Assembly (NCBI GenBank): GCA_964511405.1
Contig: CAZEFK010000078.1
Span: forward strand, 1 to 30,508
Direction of reading: 5' to 3'
Source: CAZEFK01 sp964511405
Lineage (GTDB): Bacteria; Pseudomonadota; Alphaproteobacteria; Elsterales; Elsteraceae
DNA length: 30,508 bases
Both the position numbers and the translations under genes were made by a program. Of this stretch, positions 24,507-30,508 are shown one piece after another; the stretch's first letter is position 1, and the number at the start of each line of letters is the position of its first letter. The notes under the pieces were generated by a model. It saw nothing but the letters and a program-made list of their open reading frames with translations, did not search any database and was not told the origin of the DNA.

Positions 24507-24558
24507 TGGCCATATTGGATGAGGTCACGCGAGCGTTCTCTGTCGCATCGGCCCTTCC

Positions 24559-25350
24559 TCATTCCGTCGACCCGTTTGCGATGTAGATGACCAGGCGCAG
24601 GTCGGGGAAGGCTTCCGGCACCAGGGTCGAGTGTCGGAACAAGCGCAGCCCGTGTGCCGGTGACCGATAGGCGGTGACGCCTTCGCCGATGTCGCTCACC
24701 GCATGCTCGGCCCACATCCGGCGGAAGTCGTCGCTGGTCTCGAGCAGCTCGCGGACGAGCGACGCGAACGCCTCGTCGCCGGCGGCCTGGCCGTAGGCCA
24801 TCCGGAACTTCGCCAGCACGGCCCGGGCGTCGGCTTCCCAGTTTGGCATCGTGTGCCGGAACCGGGACTGCTGGAACAGTCGCCGGACGATGTTGCGCCG
24901 GTCCGCCGGGACGGCCGCGAAATCGCCGAACATTCGGGTGTTGGCGTCGTTCCAGGCGACCACGTCGAACCGGTCGTTGCGCGCGAAGGCCGGGCTGGCG
25001 ATCGCGTCGAGGATCGCCTGGAGCCCGTCCGGCGCGGCGGTCCGGGCGGCCGGCACCGAGAGCGGCGGCGGCCGATGCTGGGCCAGGGCGAAGAGATGGG
25101 CGCGCTCGGCCGCGCTCAGCCTGAGGCCGCGGGCCAGGTTCTCCAGGAACGGCGTCGAGACCTGGATGTCGCGGCCCTGCTCGAACCACGTGTACCAGGT
25201 CAGCCCGACACCGGCGAGCACGGCCACGTCCTCGCGCCGGAGGCCACGGCTGCGCCGGCCGGCGGCGGCGGGCAGCCCGACCTCGGCCGGCGACAGGCGG
25301 GCGCGCCGGGTCTTCAGGAATTCGGACAGCTCGTCGCGATGTCGGGTCAT
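24559..25350 (-). CDS. XRE-family regulator with MmyB-like ligand-binding domain
   Basis: A 263-residue cytosolic regulator. The N-terminal half has the family pattern ELSEFLKTRRARLSPAEVGL, then RRSRGLRREDVAVLAGVGLTWYTWFEQGRDI, an XRE-type helix-turn-helix of the MmyB group (about 8-85). The C-terminal MmyB-like domain (about 105-255) has FDVVAWNDAN, NIVRRLFQ and the closing LRLFRHSTLVPEAFPDLRLVIY. These proteins often regulate an adjacent oxidoreductase or transporter, here the divergent MFS gene. The ATG at 25350 is 5 nt from an inverted repeat likely to be its operator. The ligand is unknown. Confidence 0.9.
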   Translation of the reverse strand: MTRHRDELSEFLKTRRARLSPAEVGLPAAAGRRSRGLRREDVAVLAGVGLTWYTWFEQGRDIQVSTPFLENLARGLRLSAAERAHLFALAQHRPPPLSVPAARTAAPDGLQAILDAIASPAFARNDRFDVVAWNDANTRMFGDFAAVPADRRNIVRRLFQQSRFRHTMPNWEADARAVLAKFRMAYGQAAGDEAFASLVRELLETSDDFRRMWAEHAVSDIGEGVTAYRSPAHGLRLFRHSTLVPEAFPDLRLVIYIANGSTE

Positions 25351-25354
25351 AAGG

Positions 25355-25373
25355 CTGGTAGTCCCGGTACCAG
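25355..25373. promoter_or_regulatory. Candidate operator between XRE regulator and MFS transporter
   Basis: CTGGTA (25355-25360) and TACCAG (25368-25373) are perfect inverted half-sites separated by 7 nt, so their centres are 13 bp apart. They sit in the 72-nt gap between the two divergent genes and are a natural binding site for the regulator. Confidence 0.5.
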
Positions 25374-25422
25374 CACTGTTTACCGGCTTGTCCGCCTGCC
25401 CGGCCAGCCCGACCCTGCACCG

Positions 25423-26613
25423 ATGCTGATCCTCCCGGTGCTCTGGACGGGCTTCTTCGTCATCAATTTCAACGTGGCCATGATGAGCCCGCTGCTGCCC
25501 TTCGTGCAGCGCGACATCGGCCTGTCGACAGCCGCGGCCGGGATGATTTTGGCCGTGTTTCCGGTCGCCGCCCTGGTGGCCAACCTGGTGCTGGGGCCGC
25601 TGATCGACCGTCACGGCCGCAAGCGCTTCATCGTCGCCGGGGCAGCCCTGAGCGCGGCGGTGCTGCTGCTCACGTCGCAGGCCGGCAGCGCGGTCGGGAT
25701 CGCGCTCGGGCGGGCCGCCATCGGCCTGGCCATGCCGATGGTCGGCGCTTCGGTGTTCGCCGCCATCGCCGACTATGTGGCGCCGGCGGACCGGCCGCGG
25801 GTCTCGGGCATCGTCACCTCGGCGGCGCCGGTTGCGTTCCTGTGCTCGATGTCCCTGGGCGTCGTGCTGGGCGGGCTGTTGGCCTGGCAGCTGCCGCTGC
25901 TGCTGCTGGCGGCGACCTGCGCGGTGCTGGCGCTGGCCGGGCTGACGCTGCCGGCGACCGATCCGGCGGCGCGCGCGACGGCGCCGGTCACGCTCGCGAC
26001 CTACCGCCAGCGGCTGTCGGCGCTGTCCCCGGCCGGCGGCGCCCGCTGGCTGTTCGGGGCCTATATCTGCTGGTCGGCGGGCCTCTATGTCGTGCTCGGA
26101 CTTTATCCGAGCTGGCTGGTCCAGCACGGGATGGCCGGCGCCGGCGCGCCGGCGATCGGCGGCATGCTGTTCGTCGGCGAGCTCGGCGGCCTGTCGGGCG
26201 CCCTGCTGTCGGCGGCGATGGCCCGGCGCTTCGGGCACCCTCTGGCCGCCTGCGCCGCGGCCTGCCTCGGCCTCGCCGTTCTCGTCGTGATGTTGCCGCT
26301 GGGGCGCGGCGTGCCCGTCGCCCAGGCGGTGGCCTATGCGCTGTTCGCGGGTGGGCGCGACCTCAGCCTGGCGCTGATCCTGAGCGGTGCCATGCTGGTG
26401 GTGCCGGCGGCGCGGCGGGGCAGCGTCAACGCCACGCTGAACGCCCTCTACCTGACCGGCGCGACGGGCGGTGGCATGGCCTCCGCCTGGCTCTACGCCC
26501 TGCGGCCCGACTTCGCGGCCAACGCAGCGGCCGCTGCCGCGCTCTTCGCCGCCGCCGCCCTGATGCTACGGAGCCTGGTCCGGAGCTACCGTCCCGCCCA
26601 CTGCTCGCAATAG
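25423..26613 (+). CDS. MFS transporter
   Basis: A 396-residue inner membrane protein with about 12 predicted transmembrane segments, the first at residues 2-24. The motif A-like loop GPLIDRHGRKRFIVAG between helices 2 and 3 is diagnostic of the major facilitator superfamily, and GRAAIGLAMPMVGASVFAAIADYV is a drug/proton antiporter-type helix 4-5 region. It probably exports a small compound under control of the divergent XRE regulator (inference). The ATG at 25423 has no strong ribosome binding site; an upstream in-frame ATG at 25339 would overlap the regulator start and adds a non-conserved extension. The 3' end overlaps the convergent small gene by 28 nt. Confidence 0.9.
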   Translation: MLILPVLWTGFFVINFNVAMMSPLLPFVQRDIGLSTAAAGMILAVFPVAALVANLVLGPLIDRHGRKRFIVAGAALSAAVLLLTSQAGSAVGIALGRAAIGLAMPMVGASVFAAIADYVAPADRPRVSGIVTSAAPVAFLCSMSLGVVLGGLLAWQLPLLLLAATCAVLALAGLTLPATDPAARATAPVTLATYRQRLSALSPAGGARWLFGAYICWSAGLYVVLGLYPSWLVQHGMAGAGAPAIGGMLFVGELGGLSGALLSAAMARRFGHPLAACAAACLGLAVLVVMLPLGRGVPVAQAVAYALFAGGRDLSLALILSGAMLVVPAARRGSVNATLNALYLTGATGGGMASAWLYALRPDFAANAAAAAALFAAAALMLRSLVRSYRPAHCSQ

Positions 26614-26867
26614 GCGGTCGGTTTGGTCGCGCGCAGGCTGTCCTCGCGGCCGGCCGGGCGCGGGATCACCGCGGTGCAGAGGCCGCGGCCGCGGTCCTGG
26701 CACCATTTGCGGGCAGAGGGATTGGGCACGGTCTGGGGCGTCATGGCAGCCGGCGCGATCCAACGCCGGCAGCCCTGGCAGCAACGGCCGCCCGGGCCGT
26801 CGCCCTTGGGCCCCGGGTCCGCCACCTCGACCGTCAGCCAGTCGCGCAATTGCGAGAAGATCCCCAC
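26586..26867 (-). CDS. Small Cys-containing hypothetical protein
   Basis: A 93-residue protein that I do not recognise. It has strong GC-rich third positions throughout, supporting coding. The pattern MGIFSQLRDWLTVEV then CCQGCRRW, KWCQD, GLCTA and YCEQW gives six cysteines, so metal binding or disulfides are possible. There is no signal peptide. It starts 17 nt after the xthA stop on the same strand and is probably the last gene of an erpA-xthA operon. The only suitable start is a GTG at 26867, which lies within the hairpin CCCCAC-GGG-GTGGGG (26862-26876) and has no ribosome binding site, so the N-terminus is uncertain. Confidence 0.55.
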   Translation of the reverse strand: MGIFSQLRDWLTVEVADPGPKGDGPGGRCCQGCRRWIAPAAMTPQTVPNPSARKWCQDRGRGLCTAVIPRPAGREDSLRATKPTAYCEQWAGR

Positions 26868-26884
26868 GGGGTGGGGACTTTAGA

Positions 26885-27661
26885 TCACGCGTCGAGCGTG
26901 CACCAGACCGGGGTGTGGTCGGAGGCGCGGTCCCAGCCGCGCGGGCCCTTGTCGATGCCGCTGGCGCTGAGCCGGTCGGCGGCCTGGGGCGACAGCAGCA
27001 GGTGGTCGATGCGCAGGCCCTCGTCGCGTTGCCAGCGGCCGGCCTGGTAGTCCCAGAAGGAATAGCGGTGCGGGTCGGGATTGAGCGCGCGGTAGGCGTC
27101 GGTATAGCCCTGGTTGACCAGGGCGCGGAACTTGCGCCGGCTGTCCAGCCGGCACAGCGCGTCCTCGCGCCAGCCGATCGGGTCGTACACGTCGTCGTCG
27201 GTCGGGCAGATATTGTAGTCGCCGCCCAGCACCACCGGCTGCTCCAGCGCCATCAGGTCGCGGGCGTGGGCGACCAGCCGGTCCATCCAGGCCAGTTTGT
27301 AGGGATATTTCTCGGTCTCGACGGGATTGCCGTTGGGCAGGTACAGCGAGGCGATGCGGACGCCGTCGATGTCGGCCTCCAGGTAGCGTGCCTGCTCGTC
27401 GCCGGAGTCGGGCGCGCCGGGCAGGCAGCGCTCGGTCACCGCCATCGGCTTCAGGCTGAGCACCGCCACGCCGTTGTAGCTTTTCTGGCCGACCAGCTCG
27501 ATCTGGTAGCCGAGCGCCGCGATCTCCAGGCGCGGAAAGTCGGCGTCCAGGCACTTGATCTCCTGGAGCAGCACGACGTCGGGCCGCTCGATCTCGAGCC
27601 AGCGCACCACCAGCGGCAGCCGCGCCTTGACCGAGTTGACGTTCCAGGTGGCGATCCGCAA
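26885..27661 (-). CDS. xthA: Exodeoxyribonuclease III
   Basis: A 258-residue DNA repair nuclease of the EEP superfamily, with AP endonuclease and 3'-5' exonuclease activity. Motifs: MRIATWNVNSVKARLP at the N-terminus, LLQEIKC with catalytic metal ligand E34, SLYLPNG, GGDYNICPTDDDVYDP, and the closing SDHTPVW with D248-H249. The length and end match the bacterial ExoA family. The start appears to be a TTG at 27661, 4 nt after the erpA stop, placing it in an operon with erpA. The fusion of Fe-S assembly and repair genes in one transcript is common in this bacterial class. Confidence 0.95.
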   Translation of the reverse strand: MRIATWNVNSVKARLPLVVRWLEIERPDVVLLQEIKCLDADFPRLEIAALGYQIELVGQKSYNGVAVLSLKPMAVTERCLPGAPDSGDEQARYLEADIDGVRIASLYLPNGNPVETEKYPYKLAWMDRLVAHARDLMALEQPVVLGGDYNICPTDDDVYDPIGWREDALCRLDSRRKFRALVNQGYTDAYRALNPDPHRYSFWDYQAGRWQRDEGLRIDHLLLSPQAADRLSASGIDKGPRGWDRASDHTPVWCTLDA

Positions 27662-27665
27662 AGGC

Positions 27666-28019
27666 CTAGACCGAGAACGAGTTGCCGCAGCCGCAGCTGG
27701 ACTTGGCGTTGGGGTTGCGAACCTGGAACGAGGCGCCGATCAGGTCCTCGACGAAATCGACCTCGGATCCCGCCAGCAGCTCCAGCGACGTCTCGTCGAT
27801 GACCAGGCCGGCCGGGCCTGTCGTGAACACCTGGTCGTCGTCGTTGACTTGGTCGTCGAAGGCGAACCCGTACTGGAAGCCCGAGCAGCCGCCGCCCGAC
27901 ACCGTGATCCGGAGCCGCGCGTTGGGCTGATTCTCCTGCTGCGCCAGGACGGCCACCCGGGCCGCGGCGCGCTCGCTGAGCTGGACCGTCCGGGCCGGGG
28001 CGTCCATCACGTCGCTCAT
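27666..28019 (-). CDS. erpA: Iron-sulfur cluster insertion protein ErpA
   Basis: A 117-residue A-type carrier (HesB/IscA family) that delivers Fe-S clusters to apoenzymes. The three invariant cysteines are C45 (SGGGCSGFQYGF), C109 and C111 (SSCGCGNSFSV). The acidic motif VDFVEDLIGASFQVRNPNA is typical of ErpA. AGGAG lies 7 nt before the ATG at 28019. It is the first gene of the minus-strand operon with xthA and is divergent from argS. Confidence 0.93.
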   Translation of the reverse strand: MSDVMDAPARTVQLSERAAARVAVLAQQENQPNARLRITVSGGGCSGFQYGFAFDDQVNDDDQVFTTGPAGLVIDETSLELLAGSEVDFVEDLIGASFQVRNPNAKSSCGCGNSFSV

Positions 28020-28064
28020 CCGTCAACTCCTGTGCTGTGCCATCATCCGACATGGCGCCGGTAG

Positions 28065-28093
28065 TATGTAGGAACGCGGGTGGGCCCGGTCAA
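28065..28093 (-). promoter_or_regulatory. Sigma-70-type promoter for erpA-xthA
   Basis: On the minus strand TTGACC (28093-28088), a 17-nt spacer and TACATA (28070-28065) give a plausible promoter with a leader of about 38 nt. No Fe-S regulator box such as an RirA or IscR site is evident. Confidence 0.5.
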
Positions 28094-28107
28094 ACCGTCG
28101 CCCGCCA

Positions 28108-28136
28108 TTGCCCGGTGCCGGCCGACCCGATAGGGT
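28108..28136 (+). promoter_or_regulatory. Possible promoter for argS
   Basis: TTGCCC (28108-28113), a 17-nt spacer and TAGGGT (28131-28136) are correctly spaced but weakly matched. The argS ATG is 27 nt downstream. Confidence 0.3.
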
Positions 28137-28163
28137 GCGCGCCAGCCAGAAAGCACGAGCCGT

Positions 28164-29927
28164 ATGAAAAACCCGAATATCTTCAAGCAGTTTTTAGCGT
28201 CCGTTCAAGCCTCCGTGCAAGACTTGGTTGCGGCCGGACAGCTTCCCGCCGGGCTGGACACCGCGCGCGTCGCCGTCGAGCCGCCGCGCGACCCGGCCCA
28301 TGGCGACCTGGCGACCAATGCCGCCATGGTGCTGGCCAAGCCCGCCGGTCAGAAGCCGCGCGACCTGGCGGCGCTGATCGCCGACCGCCTGGCCGCGCGC
28401 GCCGACCTGCCGGTCGTATCAAGCTCGATCGACGGGCCGGGCTTCATCAATGTGCGGCTGGACCCCAGCGCCTGGATCGCCGAGCTGCGCGCCGCCATCC
28501 GCCTGGGCGGCCGCTACGGCGACTCGGATGTCGGCGGCGGCCGGCCGATCAATGTCGAATATGTCTCGGCCAACCCGACCGGCCCCATGCATATCGGCCA
28601 TGCCCGCGGCGCCGTGGTCGGCGACGTGCTGGCGTCGCTCCTGGCCAAGGCCGGCTACGCGGTCACGCGCGAGTACTACATCAACGACGCCGGCGCGCAG
28701 GTCGACGTGCTCGCGCGCTCCGCCTATCTGCGCTACCGCGAGGCGCTGGGCCAGGACATCGGCACGATTCCCGAAGGGCTCTATCCGGGCGACTATCTGA
28801 AGCCGGTCGGCCGGCGGCTCGCCGAGACCCACGGCGACAAGCTGCTGGCGATGCCCGAGGCCGAGTGGCTGCCGCTGGTCCGGCAGACCGCGATCGACGC
28901 CATGATGGCGATGATTCGCGACGACCTGGCGGCGCTGGGCGTCCATCACGACGTGTTCACGTCCGAGCGGGCGCTGGTCGAGGCCAATCTGGTCGAGACC
29001 GTGCTGGCCGAGCTCGACCGGCGCGGCCTGATCTATGTCGGGACCCTGGAGCCGCCCAAGGGCAAGCTGCCCGAGGACTGGGAACCGCGGCCGCAGACCC
29101 TGTTCCGTTCGACCCTGTTCGGCGACGACGTCGACCGGCCGCTGAAGAAGTCGGACGGCAGCTGGACCTATTTCGCCAACGACATCGCCTGCCATGCCGA
29201 CAAGCTCCGGCGCACCGGCCCCGACCTGATCGACGTGCTGGGCGCCGACCATGGCGGCTATGTCAAGCGCATGCAGGCGGCGGTCAAGGCGCTGGCCGAC
29301 GGCCGGCTGGACGTGCGCCTGTGCCAGATGGTCAACCTGCTGGACAAGGGCCAGCCGGTGAAGATGTCGAAGCGCTCCGGCACCTTCGTGACCTTGCGCG
29401 AAGTGGTCGACGAGGTCGGCCGCGGCGTCGTGCGCTTCATGATGCTGACCCGCAAGAACGACGCGACCCTGGATTTCGACCTGGCCGTGGTGGTCGAGCA
29501 GAGCAAGGACAACCCGGTCTTCTACGTCCAGTACGCGCACGCCCGCGCTGCCTCCGTGCTGCGCCACGCCCAGGCGGAGCATCCGGATTTTGATCTAAGT
29601 GTAGTAGGGCTGTCCGAAGCCAACCTCAACTTGTTGACGGATGAGGCCGAGATTGCTTTGATGAGGCAATTGGCGCAGTGGCCGCGGACCATCGAGGCCG
29701 CGGCCGAGGCCCGCGAGCCCCACCGCGTGGCGTTGTTCGTGAGCGAGGTGGCGGCCGGCTTCCATGCGCTGTGGAACAAGGGCAGCAGCGATGCCGCCCT
29801 GCGATTCGTGGTGACGGGCCGGCCGGACCTCAGCCGCGCCCGGCTGGCCTTGGTACAGGGCGTGAAGAGCGTCATCGCCTCCGGCCTCGGCGTCATCGGG
29901 GTCGAACCGGTGGAGGAGCTGCGTTGA
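28164..29927 (+). CDS. argS: Arginyl-tRNA synthetase
   Basis: A 587-residue class I synthetase that charges tRNA-Arg. The N-terminal additional domain (about 1-100) is followed by NPTGPMHIGHARGAV with HIGH at 143-146, and a KMSK loop at 400-403 (VKMSKRSG). The C-terminal helical anticodon-binding domain (about 470-587) ends in VEELR, as expected. The ATG at 28164 gives the standard N-terminus. The stop overlaps the following ATG as TGATG. A short stretch near 29587-29675 has codon use unlike the rest of the gene (GAT, CTA, AGT, GTA, TTG). Confidence 0.97.
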   Translation: MKNPNIFKQFLASVQASVQDLVAAGQLPAGLDTARVAVEPPRDPAHGDLATNAAMVLAKPAGQKPRDLAALIADRLAARADLPVVSSSIDGPGFINVRLDPSAWIAELRAAIRLGGRYGDSDVGGGRPINVEYVSANPTGPMHIGHARGAVVGDVLASLLAKAGYAVTREYYINDAGAQVDVLARSAYLRYREALGQDIGTIPEGLYPGDYLKPVGRRLAETHGDKLLAMPEAEWLPLVRQTAIDAMMAMIRDDLAALGVHHDVFTSERALVEANLVETVLAELDRRGLIYVGTLEPPKGKLPEDWEPRPQTLFRSTLFGDDVDRPLKKSDGSWTYFANDIACHADKLRRTGPDLIDVLGADHGGYVKRMQAAVKALADGRLDVRLCQMVNLLDKGQPVKMSKRSGTFVTLREVVDEVGRGVVRFMMLTRKNDATLDFDLAVVVEQSKDNPVFYVQYAHARAASVLRHAQAEHPDFDLSVVGLSEANLNLLTDEAEIALMRQLAQWPRTIEAAAEAREPHRVALFVSEVAAGFHALWNKGSSDAALRFVVTGRPDLSRARLALVQGVKSVIASGLGVIGVEPVEELR

Positions 29928-30508
29928 TGTCGTCCCAGGAGTTCGATCCGCGCGACCTCGAGCCGGCGCTGCCGCGGCCCCCGCGCGCGGCGCGGATGCG
30001 GGTCGCCCCGGTGCTGATCGCTTGCGTGGCGCTCGCCGGGTCGGCCGGCGTGATCTGGTACGCCTACGACCAGGGCCGCAGCGGCGGGGCGCCGCTGGTC
30101 GTGCGCGCCGACACCAGTCCGATCAAGGTCAAGCCCGACCAGCCCGGTGGCATGCAGGTGCCGCACCAGGATGACCTGGTGCTCAACGCCCTGCCCAACG
30201 GCCATAGCGAGCCGCCGCCGGTGGAGCGGGTGCTGCCGCAGCCCGAGGCGCCGTTGCCGCGGCCGGCGCCGGTTGGGTCCCAGGCACCGGCGGTGTTGCC
30301 GCCGGTCGTGGCGCCGACCGCGAACACCAGCGAGACGGCGCCGACCCTGTTGCCGCCGCCGATCGCAGCGCCGCGTCAGGCGGCACCGCCGGCGCCGTCG
30401 CAGCGCGCCGTGGTGACGCCGCTGGCACCGGCGGCCGCCCCCAGGGTGCCCGTTCAGACCGGCCCGCTCTCGCCGCCGCCCGCGGCGGCCCACCCGCAAG
30501 TGGCGCAG
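29927..30508 (+). CDS. SPOR-type envelope protein, N-terminal part (partial)
   Basis: The window holds 194 codons; the C-terminus is outside. There is a short cytoplasmic N-terminus, one transmembrane helix (about 26-46, VAPVLIACVALAGSAGVIWYA), a conserved segment with PIKVKPDQPGGMQVPHQDDLV, and then a long Pro/Ala-rich periplasmic linker. These are the features of alphaproteobacterial SPOR-domain proteins found directly after argS. The SPOR domain, which binds denuded septal peptidoglycan, would lie beyond the edge. The ATG overlaps the argS stop by 1 nt, so the genes are coupled. Confidence 0.75.
   Translation, partial: MSSQEFDPRDLEPALPRPPRAARMRVAPVLIACVALAGSAGVIWYAYDQGRSGGAPLVVRADTSPIKVKPDQPGGMQVPHQDDLVLNALPNGHSEPPPVERVLPQPEAPLPRPAPVGSQAPAVLPPVVAPTANTSETAPTLLPPPIAAPRQAAPPAPSQRAVVTPLAPAAAPRVPVQTGPLSPPPAAAHPQVAQ

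Overview
The window is about 30.5 kb of very GC-rich, densely coding DNA with strong G/C bias at third codon positions. Gene order and families point to an alphaproteobacterium, probably in or near the Rhodospirillales. The clues are the run pcm-like / rhodanese / tolC / popZ (DUF2497) / valS, the xthA-erpA pair divergent from argS plus a SPOR-type gene, the PopZ N- and C-terminal motifs, and TTGACC-N17 promoters. I saw no phage genes, insertion sequence, CRISPR array or rRNA.

Layout. (1) 1-3972, minus strand: a PuuE-like deacetylase, an ATZ/TRZ-type amidohydrolase, a PotA-type ABC ATPase and a Tat-exported solute-binding protein cut by the window edge. Together they look like uptake plus hydrolysis of a nitrogen-containing compound. 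(2) 4122-5150: an orphan periplasmic binding-protein-like gene, then tRNA-Cys on the minus strand. (3) 5247-11312, plus strand: housekeeping block pcm-like, rhodanese, tolC, popZ, valS, closed by a nested palindromic element. (4) 11481-14683, minus strand: an MHYT hybrid histidine kinase coupled to an HD-GYP response regulator, a sensor to cyclic-di-GMP-hydrolase module. (5) 14935-21332, plus strand: a LacI regulator with a perfect palindromic operator candidate, a complete sugar-type ABC importer and a GH63-type glycosidase, joined by 4-nt overlaps except at one junction remodelled by a 35-bp tandem duplication. (6) 21333-24558: an accessory islet with a ParDE-like toxin-antitoxin pair, a peroxiredoxin-like gene, a PEBP-family protein, an unknown conserved-looking protein and a TumE-type toxin with its HTH antitoxin. 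(7) 24559-26613: a divergent XRE regulator / MFS transporter pair. (8) 26586-30508: a small Cys-containing protein, xthA and erpA on the minus strand, divergent from argS and the start of a SPOR-type envelope protein.

The most notable local signals are three. An imperfect 30-bp repeat of the GH63 3' end (21288-21317 and 21850-21879) brackets the first toxin-antitoxin module, like an insertion scar. A 35-bp tandem duplication (18183-18252) has inserted a 12-codon bridging ORF between two permease genes. A 14-bp perfect palindrome (14913-14926) overlaps the lacI-family ribosome binding site.
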